Positions 30,687 through 57,100 of a DNA stretch of 64,000 bases are shown in pieces (position 1 is the stretch's first letter; each line of letters starts with the position of its first letter). Source of the DNA: Hormiphora californensis (taxonomy: Eukaryota; Ctenophora; Tentaculata; Cydippida; Pleurobrachiidae). Location of the stretch: positions 1,516,077 to 1,580,076 of the forward strand of contig CM035360.1 of the NCBI GenBank assembly GCA_020137815.1, given 5' to 3'. A program made the position numbers and the translations under genes. A model generated the notes under the pieces. The model ran no database searches, was not told the DNA's origin, and was given only the letters and a program-made list of their open reading frames with translations.

Positions 30687-30940
30687 CTGGGTGCCTTGCA
30701 TTGCTAACAATTCATCGATTTTAGCGCGCGCGACGGGTTAGGGCTGTTGTTAGGGTCGGGTTAGGGTTTGGTATGGGGTTATCGGTTAGGGCTATCGATT
30801 CTCTATCAGTTACCGTTTAGTTTACTCAAATTGGCCATGTGGTTGCGTGGCTATAGCCGTTTGAAAAAAGTCGGTCTAAGTGGTTTTAGGTGTACTTTTT
30901 TGGCAGCGCGCACCTGTAAACACGCTGCAAGGCACCCAGA
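30687..30940. mobile_element. MITE with TTAGGG motifs, copy 2
   Basis: It carries the same ends and TTAGGG-rich interior as 29349-29591, about 85-90% alike by eye. Ends are TCTGGGTGCCTTGCA and TGCAAGGCACCCAGA. Flanking ATAAGGCAGCGCTTTTCAA (30652-30670) recurs reversed at 49218-49236. Confidence 0.75.
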
Positions 30941-31363
30941 TTATAGTCTGATTTTAAATAACTGTCGTTTTTTAGAGTTTTCAAATTTCTTTAAATGACC
31001 ATAAGTCCGGTTCCTGATGAGATAGAGACTTGAAATTTGGAGGTTACGAAGATCTTGATAAGTTCTTCCGAACCTCCAAATTTCAAGTCTCTATCTTATC
31101 AGGAACCGGAGATATGACAAATTTTGTTATTTCAGGGGTACGACAGTTTCAAAAAATCCGACTTTATAATCGCGCCCGCTTTTCAACATCAGGGGCTGTG
31201 TTTGCCGAAGGGTGAAATATAAGTAAAAAACAGTAAATATTATAAATTATAAAAGAAGCCACATGCATCTGGCCTAACAATGTCAATAATAGTATATATA
31301 AATTGTTTTTGCCTGACTGGCTACACGAAGAAAATCACATAAAATACATGCAACAGTTAAAGA

Positions 31364-31612
31364 CTAGTATGTATGGTACAGATCTGATGAAGAGCCATCA
31401 TTCTTGTTCCTTCCTCTGTAACCCCGAATAGAACAAGTTATGGAGCGGACCATTGAAAATGATAGACGAACACGGAGGTATCGAATACACTCCTGGTAGG
31501 TATAGCCAGTTTTCCGCGATTTCTTGGTTGCGAGTTGCTTCAGAGTTCTGCTGAACTCTTGACCAAGTCCACCGGTCGTTGACATAACGAGGGGAGTAAA
31601 AGAAGAAATATA
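31364..31612 (-). pseudogene. Second retroelement polyprotein fragment
   Basis: SFTPLVMSTTGGLGQEF and LSFSMVRSITCSIRGYRG match the fragment at 30191-30620 in the same order. The copy is diverged and lacks the upstream part, so it is a separate old insertion. Confidence 0.55.
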
Positions 31613-31620
31613 AGTGGAGA

Positions 31621-32996
31621 TTTTTTAAATATTCGATCGCGCGGCGCACGTTCAACAACAAACGCAATGCAGCGTACGCACCTAAATACCGCGCGATCCA
31701 AACAACCCACATGGGTTCCATCAGAATTGGCGGGAAAAGATCTCCTCGCAGCAGTTGCAGTTGGCAACGTGTTTATACTATTCAACCACCACGTCAAGGT
31801 AATACCGAGCGTTCAGTACAACCGAAAAATCCCGGGAACAAAAAGAAAGACATTATTTTTACAATGAACTTAGCATAGTTATAAGTTATCTCGCGGCACA
31901 CTAACAGTGCGGCTGATGGCTCCCCTAATTTGAAGGGAGACCATCATCATCATCGGGTCACCAACAAACTCACATCATCATCATGCAGAAACACGAGCAG
32001 GGCACCGGGATCGAAACATACTTCCCCTCTCTCTTTGCAGAGAGGGAAGATATGTCTTGTCACACCGGGGTCCTAACAAAAACACATGGTAACCCTTGTT
32101 TTCTCTCTATATCATCTATATACACAGTTGTTGTAACACACACATATACACCTAAATAAGGAACAGAAAATAGGGCGCTTTTTTAATTTACGTATGTGTT
32201 TTATCTCATTGGAGATGGATATATATATAAACCATGTTTTTCTCTCTCTCTTTCTAACACAAGAAGGGAGGAGTTGTATTTAAAAAATTTATACACTTAA
32301 GATAAGAGGGGTAACCTGTGCAACAATGATATATTGCACGACTACCCTCATACACACACATACAAACATACATATGGGTCTCTAGTTTCTAACACAGGGC
32401 AGGTAAGAAGGTTTTTGGTCGAAAATATAATATAGGAGGAAGAAAGAAAGTCTGCTATTTTACTGGTTAATCTCTGTTCTCATTCTGGGGACATGGAAAG
32501 TCCACCGCCACACAACTTCCCAAATATAGGCGAGGTTAGTGTGGGGTAAAGGGACGGAAAAGGGGGGTTTTGGGGCAGTAATAAATAATATGTACATGTG
32601 GGGACTGGGGGAAACTAAAACAGAGATTACGGGGCGATATAGGTCATGCTCAGATCTTCATTCAGAGAAAAAGAAAGTTACATAGTAAATATGTGTATCA
32701 AGTATGTATATAGCATAATAAATGTAGTTTTAAAAGGTGGGGGGTTTAAACATGTTATAAGGGGGTAATATTATTCTAAGATAGGGGGGTTGAAAGCTTT
32801 TCTCTCTCTCTCACATCATTTTACACAACACATGCACACAATAACACCATCGCCATCTTCACTTATATATATATTTTGAATATCTGTATAAATGAGAGGA
32901 AGGAAGCAATATATTCGGACTGTAATGTAACTGGAAGACAAAGATCTATCTATCTGACATATGGGTACTGCACAGTTCACATTTTTACAAGACACA

Positions 32997-33071
<75 letters not shown>

Positions 33072-34297
33072 TCTCTCGCTCATGTATATATCTGTACACA
33101 GCACGAACATATATATATGTATAGGACGAATATATATTATATCGGTTGGATCTACAGAGCTACTTTACACTTCTTCTCTAGTTTTGTGTCATGCTCATAA
33201 AAAGTTGTGCTCCTCTATCTCACTATCGCTTAGAGAAACAGCCAAGGCCCAGTAAACTACAACATATATGAGGGGAAAGAAAACTATGGAGGGGCCTTGT
33301 TACCACTATTATTGTGTGGTGAATCATGTGTAACCATGGTAACTAAGGAATCAGTTACCATGGTAACCACGGTAACCAAGAAATCAGTTACCATGGTAAC
33401 CACAGAAGGGGCACATTCATGGGTACATACTTTACATATCTTTACACACACGCACACACATTAAACTATATAAAAGATAGGGAAAACACGTGTGATCAGA
33501 CAGATATCCACTCCCCTCAAAATATGTGAGGACTGTGGAATCGTCATATCACACGTTATATATAATAGTAAGGGGTGTGGAATACCCCTGCCGTAAACTT
33601 TTACAAGAAATTACAGGCTGTAGTTAAAATTGTACATTTATCTCCGTGTCTATATCTCTCGATCTCTCGCGTGATCTTTCCATCTTCGTCTCTCTCTCTC
33701 TCTCTCCGAGAGCTACTTCACTATATTTGTCCCATTCCTCAGAAGGCATGTGAAAGGGTTTGGAAGGCCCCGAAAGTTGATGAAGAGGGCGATCCAAAAG
33801 CGGAGGGAGAGAATTGGGGTGAGGGAAGGTTGCTTCCACCGTTGGCGAAGGGAGAGTATCCACCCATTCCGTTCATTCCTGAATAGAGAGGGGGAGATGT
33901 TAACTAGGAATTTAATTAGTGATAGATCGGGTGATATTTTAATTAGGATGATTGAAAATGATAAGAGTATGGGGAATGTCTAGTCGGGTGGTCTGGGTCT
34001 AGTCGGGGTCTTGTCTGGGAAATATATATCTTTTGGAATTCTGGGAAATACAAATCTATTGAAATTCCATCGGAACATTGGAATTAAAAAAGGGGGGAAT
34101 GCTGCACTAATTGATTGTGTGCATGTATGGAATGTCTCGAGTGCCATTGTTCACCAGACAGAAACTAATCAAGAAGCTGACGGCAGTAAGTTGGGAAAAG
34201 GAATGTGTAATGCAAATGGAATTCGTAATGAGAATGGTATATGAGAACTATGGAATTGTCTCCTGAGAGAAATAACAAATGACCTGGATTTATGATA
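31621..34297. other. No gene recognised; simple repeats
   Basis: AT-rich DNA with (CT)n at 32998-33080 and the GTTACCATGGTAAC cluster (33331-33400). It lies downstream of Pumilio, so part may be its 3'UTR if the last coding exon continues. Confidence 0.5.
33331..33400. promoter_or_regulatory. Three GTTACCATGGTAAC-type palindromes
   Basis: Perfect GTTACCATGGTAAC occurs at 33354-33367 and 33387-33400, with a near copy at 33330-33343 and a half site between. The sequence fits the known RFX X-box consensus GTTNCCATGGNAAC. No adjacent gene start is known. Confidence 0.45.
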
Positions 34298-48365
<14,068 letters not shown>

Positions 48366-49960
48366 ATTCTAGCAAGGAAAGTTAAGTTAATTATAAATGC
48401 AGAACAGAAAGATGTAGAGAATGAAAGATAGATATTCAAGATAGAGAAAGAGTAGACGATTAGTAAATAGAAAGCAAACAAGCATCGATCAATTAATTGA
48501 CACATTACGCACTATCGCTCCCCTCTCCCTCTCTATCTCTCTCTCTGCTACAGACAGCTGTTTTTTCACAAGCAAAGCTTTCTGTAGTGCAAACTGCAGT
48601 ATTGGCGGGAAAATTAAACACTACAGCAGACATAGTGCGAAAATGAGTGAATTGCACAAAAACAAGACTCACTCAGGTAATTTGGTTGTGTGTAGAGATG
48701 CAGTAATTACACAGTATGAAAGGCAAACCTATCATCTCTCTCCCCCTCACATGATGATATACACAAAGTTTCTCTCTTTCTCCCAACCAGTATGATCTAT
48801 TGTCAAAGCATTTTTAGGTGGCGTCAGTTGTACATTTTAGGCACCCTTAATACCGTGATCTCTCTCACTATGTCACTCACTCTCTCCTTCTCGCCCAAAT
48901 GGTATAATTAGCCAAGTATATGTTCAGAGCAACCAAACTGTACAGATCAATATACGACACAAACGTAGGTAAACAAAGAGGTAAAGTGTGGGAAACATAA
49001 TATTACAACAATGGAAGGTACACGCAAGTCACACCTCACGGAACGGCGAGCCGGGTAAATGTTGGCAGAAGCATGGCGGGCACCAACTTAACACGAGGAA
49101 TGGGTGATGTCGCACTCGATTTTGGGGTGACGCGCAACACAAAATGCGGCGTATGGTTATATGCGCGTCGTGCGCGCAGAAAAAGGATACGCGTCGAGTT
49201 TCAAACGACTTGACCTGAGTTGAAAAGCGCTGCCTTATCCCGCGCTGCCAGCAACGTTTGCCAATGACCTGAGATTCCTGGAAATTCAGGATTTCCCCTT
49301 TGTAAATACACGCGCGATGCGCCGAATTCCAAGAATTACGGGTCAAGTCGCTTGAAACGGACTTTAAAAAACTTGAACTCGTTTTAGAAATTTCCAAAAT
49401 TTAAAGATCACGTTTCGTGTTCAGTTGAGTGTGGATAGTGTGTTTTTGAGTGTTAGTCATCTTTGGTGCGGGCTAGTCTTTAGGTTTCTCGTTTCTACGT
49501 TAGCCTACCTTTGCACTTGGCTCATTTTAGTTTAATTAACTTAGTTTAATCCTGTAATTAGCTTACCTGACTGACCTTTAATGGTCTTCTCTATTTTTAA
49601 TTTTTAATTATATTCTGATATGTATCAACTTATTATCAACTTATTCTTACTTAGCTATATTAACGGAGGTTATTTGTTTAGTTATTTTTCAAGTCATTAG
49701 TTACTATATCTACTTAGCTATTATTCTATTATTACATCTACTTAGACATTAACTTATCAACTTATATATATATATATATCTTATTTATATCGTTTAGTAC
49801 ATATTCCTACTCCGTATTAACTTGATTAATACTTTTTTAACTTAATCAATAGTATTCTTACTTCGTATTAACTTAACTAATACCACAGTTTTTATTTATA
49901 AATCATCTTATCAGTTAATCAAGTAATTAATTATCAATTGATTATATCACAAGTAGAATT
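48366..49960. other. No gene recognised; upstream of Pumilio
   Basis: The stretch contains a reverse copy of the GCGCTGCCTTATCCCGCGCT repeat (49226-49245) and AT-rich DNA with a (TA)n run near 49765. No promoter motif set was found near the Pumilio start codon. Confidence 0.45.
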
Positions 49961-50340
49961 ACTTTTCTATAATTTATTAATACATATTTAATTTCATATC
50001 ATTATTTAATATCGACTATCGACGTTACTTATTAGACTTTCAAGGATCTTAAATCCTACAGGTGCCGTTTTAGAATGCTAGTTAATACTTTTCTATAATT
50101 TATTTAAAACTTTTCTATAATTTATTAATACATATTTATTTTCATATCATTATTTAATATCGACTATCGACGTTACTTATTAGACTTCCTAGGATCTTAA
50201 ATCCTATAGGTGCCGTTTTAGAAGGCTAGTTAATACTGGGAGGACGCTGTTCCGATCAGCTGATTAGTGTTAGCATTTATTTAGCCCCAAAGCGGAATAT
50301 AAACGTTAATTGTATTTGTATTTGTATTTCGTGTGTCTGT
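49961..50340 (+). repeat. 148-bp direct repeat and (GTATTT)n tail
   Basis: Two copies (49961-50089 and 50109-50235) share CGACTATCGACGTTACTTAT and GGTGCCGTTTTAGAA. The unit ends in a segment finishing with TGTATTTGTATTTGTATTT (50311-50329). Such tails mark 3' ends of some LINEs or SINEs, so this may be a non-coding retroelement end. Confidence 0.6.
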
Positions 50341-51154
50341 TTTTACTTTTTCTCCTTTAAACTCAAATTTAGGCACCAAAATCCATATAATAATTTCCAA
50401 AATGTTAGTCCGATAATTGTTTTCTCCCTACTCCTCCTACAGTTTTTGAGCTAGACCCCTGAAAATTTGTACACTGGTACTTTGGACCAAGGCCGAAGGC
50501 GGGTGTAAGTACGGGCTCAGATTTTTGATCCGATCTTTACAACAGTGACGTCACGGGGTGACGTCATTGCGCCAAAAATACTTACATTTTTCAAACGCTT
50601 CTAAGACCCTGAAAACGGCTCTAAATCAAAAAACTAACGCAATAGTGGGGAAAGAGAATCGTTTGAACTTCATTTTACATGATAGCGATTTCCCGTAACT
50701 CAATGTTTAAGGGTCGTAAATCGCGTCGGGAAAGTTAAAAATGCCAAAAATACGATATTTTTCACCGTAGCCACCCAAAATCGTATCCAATCGATATGAA
50801 ACTTGGTCGTTATGTGAACTTTAATGTCCTTTGGCCAGGGGTTCCCGGAAAACGGATTGGCAAGATGAGAACTGACCGGAGTTCTTATAATTCTAAATTC
50901 ACGAATTTGGAATTTTTCGTCGACTTTTTTTGGCGACATAAAACGCGAGGAAATTTTCAATGAATTTTAAAATTTTACACTGCGCGCGTAATTCTAGGTT
51001 CCGCGCGCGGCGTAAAAAAGCAGCGCTTTTTTGGAAAAATTCGTGCGTTACAGTAAATGATTTACCAATTACCATTTACCAGGTCACGGGTTCCCAGCAA
51101 ACGGGTACTCTAGTACAGTTAATAACATCTTCCTCACTTCTAGTATGTAATGAG

Positions 51155-54100
51155 ATGCTGCTCTACTTTGCAGCGTGTTTTCTCCCACTTTGCATCTCCG
51201 CAACTGACCTAACCACTACCAGCACCAGCTGTACCAAGTCAACGGTTGTAGACGGAGTTCCCACTGATGTTAGCTTCGCGCATTCTAGTCCAACGCCAAA
51301 CTTGTCAGAAGCGGTAAGGAGAATTCTGGAACCATATCTGAGAGATTCCAGCCAGTTTCCGAGTTTCTAATTTCTCATATCTGTCTCTCCCTAGGATTGC
51401 ATTACCAAATGCTGTTCCTCCGAGTACTGCGATGTAGCTGGAATTCATAAGAAGTTCTGTGTTTTTGGAACTTGTAAAACAAAACCGTGCAACAAAGTCC
51501 ATTCTGTAGACCCTGAAGATCCTACTGCAAGATTTACCTTTGTCGAGAAAAAAGGTACCTGAATAAGTTATTCAGAATAACATATATAACTTATACCACC
51601 GTCCACCACCCTGTTGAAACATTGCTCTCCCTTTTAAAGTTGGAACATAACTATTGAAACATGAAAAATAATGTTCAAACATATAATAACTTCCTCCAGC
51701 GAATACACCGTCCACCGAGAAGCCGGTAACCTCATCAAACCCTAAGAATGGTAGTGTAACTCAACCGAAGGAGCCTGCTGCAACCGCTCCACACAAACCA
51801 ACTACAGCAGCACCCCCTAAAGTAGCTGCTACTGCCGCTAAAGATGAGAACAAGGTTTGGCAATCGGCTCTCTCACCTTTCGTCACCATAGAAACATGGC
51901 AACGGGAGCAGTCTTCCTCTTAACTTTGTAATCTCTATATTTACAGATATTCTTGTAAACCTTGTGATCTAAAGTATACTTTGACACATGAGCCATGTGA
52001 CCCTTTTACAGGCACAGGAGGTTCACCCCACCACTGCTGCAGCAGCCCATGTGGTCAATAAAACAGCTGCTAGAGTTGAGGACAAGTGTACGTTAACATG
52101 TCTCGCTAATGCCACGTGTTTGAAGAAGGGTGCTAACTGGACGTGTGACTGTAATGAAGGTACGTGTCTAGTAGTCTCTTACTTTGTTTTGTTATCTTTG
52201 ATCTACCGAAACAAAGCGTGAAATGCGGTGTGAGCCACACATGATACAATAGTATCTCCCTCCACTCTGCATGTAGTAGCTGGGTGTCATATGGTGCAAG
52301 AGGACCAGTATATCATAATTGGGACAAGTCTATAATCTCTATGTACATGTTGGGAGAGAGCGAGAGTACAAGAAAAAGAGAGTTTCTAAAGTATGCAGTC
52401 CCTATATTTTGTATTTATCTCTTCTACTATAAGGGTTCATGATAGTTGTTTAAGATGGGGGGTATTGAGACCACTTTGGACAATCTCCAAATGATCGAAT
52501 ACTAATGCATTACAAAATAGGCATCCCTCTCTCTCCATTTCTCTCTCTCTCTCTCCTTCTCCATTTCCATTTCTCTCCCTCTCCCTCTCTCTCTCTCCCT
52601 CCCTCCCAGGTTTTACACTAAAAGCAGGGAAATGTGACCCGATTGCAGTGTGCACTACTTCATCCTGTGGAAAGAATTACGCCTGTTCTATAGTGGATAA
52701 TACCGTCAAATGTTCTTGTAAAGAAGGGTAAGTTGTGCCAATGATCTGACCACAGTTCTTGTGAAAGAAATGAGAATAGGGTCAGGCCAATGCTCTAACA
52801 GAAGTTCAGCGTAATCACACATCAGACTCCCATTTACCGGGTTGCTCGGGGGAAATTTATCTGTCCGGTAAATCGGAGCCTGACTGCTGTTTCGCTATTT
52901 GTCAGTGAATCGATCCCCATTATTTCCATTTTCTATCCACCCCGTAGTTTCAAAGCGAACGCCGACAACACCGTCTGCGAAGAACTAACGTGTAAAGGAG
53001 TACCATGTCCAATGCACGCTAACTGTAGGGTGAGTGGTAACTCTGCAAAGTGCTTCTGTGATCATGATTACCTTGCACAGGACAACTTCTGCAGACCTGG
53101 TGAGTTGTTGTTGGTTTAATTAATTAGTGTTGGTTTAATTAATTAGTGAATTAACTATTGATTGTGTTAAATTCATATTTATATCTCAGATCTCCCCCTC
53201 TCCCCCTGTTTGTCACATTTTGTACTAACCCTTTGTAAAATGACCCACACTCGGCCTCACACTCGCGTAGACTTGTCACTCGCCAAGTACTAGAGACAGC
53301 TGCTACCATAGCTACCCACTCATTCTTCGACCTTCATCCAACATCTAACTATTTCTAAAAATAGATATGCTAACTTCTCTTATATAACATCTGCTCCTAT
53401 TGAGTCCGCACATATCGCGGACCTCCCCCCCCCCTTGGCCCTTGGTCAAATAGTGGCGGGTTCTCCAACAACCGAACAGACAAACAACCACTCTGTTTTC
53501 AGTTGTCCAGTGCACAATTGAACCTAAGAACTCGGGCTGTCCAACGAATGAAAGGTGTCAACAAGTAAGTAATTTCGACATAGCCCCCAAAAACTCCCCA
53601 CCCCCACCTACCATGATCCACTAACCCAATACCCCCACCGACCACGGACCAATACGCCCAATACACCCACCAACCTCGGCCCAACTAAACCCGTGGTACC
53701 ATCACCTAGGTCAGTGGAAAGTTAGGGTGCTACTGCGTACCAGGCAAGATCCGAGTTAAGGATGCCGGGGATTGTACTGGAAATGCCAGCCGTATCACCA
53801 TTGCAGGACAGGTATGACACCATATTTGGGCATAAAGTTAATTATTTACCATATTTGGAACTTTTTTGTGTATTGCCGATTCCGAAAGTTAATGAGAATT
53901 CCCACTCAGGATGTGACGGTACAAATGCCAGCAGAGTCTGCCACGTTGAATGTAGTTGTGTCTCCAAGTCATCCTAAGACACCCAACTACTATAGCTACT
54001 TGTGGGCTCAGAAATCAAGCCCCGAAAATGTGAGTACCGGGCCCCGATTTACCGGAACCCCGATTTACCGGGAGGATAATCTTCCCCCGATATAGGAAAT

Positions 54101-57100
54101 TAACAGTATTTGACCCCGATATACCGGGCACCCCGATATACCGGGCACCCCGATTTACCGGACAAAACCCTTTCCCCCGAGCATCCCGGTAAATCGGGGT
54201 CCGACTGTATATTGAGATTTGGGGAGAGTTTTAGACTCAAAAAGTTAGAACCAAAATATAAATTGAAAATGTACAATTGAATGTATAATGTATGGACGAC
54301 GCATTGTACAATCAACTCATTGTAAAACAATGTACTCATCATATCTCCTAACAGGCAAAGTCAGGTCTTGATGGACTGACGAACCCTCAAGTAACGATAA
54401 AAAAGTTAGCTCCAGGGGAATATATTTTCAATGTGGAAGTAGTCGGGAAACACAACGAATTCAGTTCCAAGGTTGGTGTAGTTAATTGAGTATTTCGTTC
54501 TCTCTCCGTTATTAATTTTAGTGCAGTTATCAACATTCAACGTACCCGAACGTACACAATATACATGTCATTCAGGGGTATAGATGAAAATGAGATAATC
54601 AGCCCTATGTGTGTGTGAGTAATACCAGCAGCGGATCATATAATAATACATTTATCCATCTGCTGTTACTGTGTCGTGTGTAAGAAACTAAGCTAAGAGG
54701 ATTTTGTTGGCTCTTTTGACTGTAAAAAACAGTAAAACGGAGAGTTTTATTCGCTAAAAATAGAGAGAGATTCAAGAGTTGAATTGTGGGATTGTTGTTT
54801 GACTTAGTTAACCATCTGGTTCATCTAGAATATTTCTAGCTGCTTACCGCGGCTGATGGAAATCACGTACAAGTTCCTGTGGTCTACACACTAGACTGAA
54901 TGATTATGTTACCAATATCATATTGCATATGTTCTTGTTTTGTTCAACCCCACACCGGGTGAGACAGGGTGGAGCAAGACAAATATAATGTACATTGTGT
55001 ATGTTCAGTGTATAATGGGCGTTGATAGAATAGAACAATACGCAGAGTTGGCCGTTTGGAGCTGTAAACAATAGTTGGAGCTGCATACATGTGTAAATTG
55101 TACAGCACGGTGTTTGCAAGGTGTTTCCTATATTGCAGTACTGGTACATGAGCTGCGTATTATAAATAGAACGAGCTGAAAGTCCGTATAAACTTTTTTT
55201 CTATGTTTAGTTGTTTGTATGAAATGCCCATCAAATTGATGAACATAGGAAACAACCATGTCAAATATAAACATCATATATACCTATTAAAGTGTCGACC
55301 ATTATCGTCTAATAGTCTAACTTGATATACCATCAATTGATTTAACCCATACATCGTCCCCTATTATTGATTAACCCACTTCTCTCTTCTCTCAGGTGGT
55401 GGATTAACCCACTTCTCTCTCTTCTCTCAGGTGGTGGATTAACCCACTTCTCTCTTCTCTCAGGTGGTTGATTAACCCACTTCTCTCTTCTCTCAGGTGG
55501 TTGATTAACCCACTTCGCTCTCTTCTCTCAGGTGGTTAAGCTAGTGGTTAAGCCCGAGGCTAAGAAGAATGAGGCCCCGGTTGCAGTCATAAAGCCAGGT
55601 GGAGATATGAAATATAAACTCCCTGCAACGTTCTCCCTCAACGGAATTAGCAGCAAAGATGATAAGAAGGTAATCAGACAATTAGATAATTAGTATTCAA
55701 AGGTGTACTTTAGAGCTTAACACATGTTGTAAACACGTTCAATATTACCTACACGTGTTCTTTACTCATGTTTTCAACTAAGACATTATAGGTTTTCACT
55801 TGCTCTTTACTCATGTCCATTTCAGATTGTATCCTACAAATGGACAATAGACTCGAGACCCGTGGCAAGTAACGACCATGTAAAATTAGAAGGTGGGTTG
55901 TTGTATTGTTATCTAACTAAGGGGGGGGGGGGTTACCAATCATTAGGGGGTGTCAATAAGTATCAATTCCTGGATGAATGGTCCCTTACTATAACAATTG
56001 TTCCACTTTGCTCCATTATTTATTCCAGTTTTCTACGCAATATTCACGTTTCCTTCGCTTTAGTACAGATCTGTACTGTAGCTGTAACAATTCCCTCCCT
56101 TTTTCAAACAAGCAGTACCCGACCCAATTTGGGTGAATCGCTTGCACAATGTGCAGCACATTGCACCCCCTCCCCTCCCTCCACAAGCCGCATTGTCCAT
56201 ATATGGGCATGTTTTACTCCTGTTTATCTTCCCCCAATTTCCTTCTTCCTCCCCTCCTATTTTCCATTATCGGAAGAGAGTGTGTATTATATTGACACGC
56301 ATCTGTGCATGTGCTCAAAGTATGTAATACACATGCAAACACACGTGTTATATTACTGTTTTACACTACAACATAGTTGACATCTGGTAAATTGATAGTT
56401 GTTCATCCTGTCTCCCACTATTCCATGTGGTGTCCAGTATTAACCAACTTCAATCATGATACCTCACGATGTCCACCATGCTCCAATTCCAGCACTAGCA
56501 GCAGCGTCATTGGGGAGGGGGATACTTTTGAATAGTTGTAACGCGCGAGAACACACTCCATAGGAGAGGGGCGCGACCATCGCGCGCACTAAACTCTGTC
56601 ACAGGTGCTGTAAAATAACAAATCGGAGACAAGTGTTTTGAGTGACACAGACCAATCAAACCATGTTGCTATTATATATTTCTTGTTTTCTCAGGTGAGA
56701 ACACAGATACGCTGAAGGTGACTGTCCAGGAAGGTGTGGGGAAGTTCCAGTTCAAACTAGAGGTGGGTTAATCTGCTGTTCGGAGGGGGTCAGGGTTGTT
56801 GCCTTGCTCGACCCAGTGTCACTACGACCGGGTTTGAACAAAACAAGGGGTGACATGGGTCCAAGTCATTCTAACCCTCCTTTACAATGCGGCTGGAGAG
56901 AGAGAGAGCCAAGTAAGGCAAAGGGGAATACTAACGTAATGTTTCCTACTTTAACAACACCTACAATTGTTCGCAGGTTAAGGATAAAGAAGGCCTTACC
57001 AATTCGTCCACACAAATCGTGAACATAGAGGCTGAAGACGATAATAGGCCAAGGTGAGGTTCAATCTGCTGTGCTTCTCTCTTGTTATGTTCTAACCCTC

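Noticed and set aside
55862-56380. 172-codon + strand frame
   Set aside because: It begins inside exon 12 of the KIAA0319-like gene in another frame and runs on through its intron.
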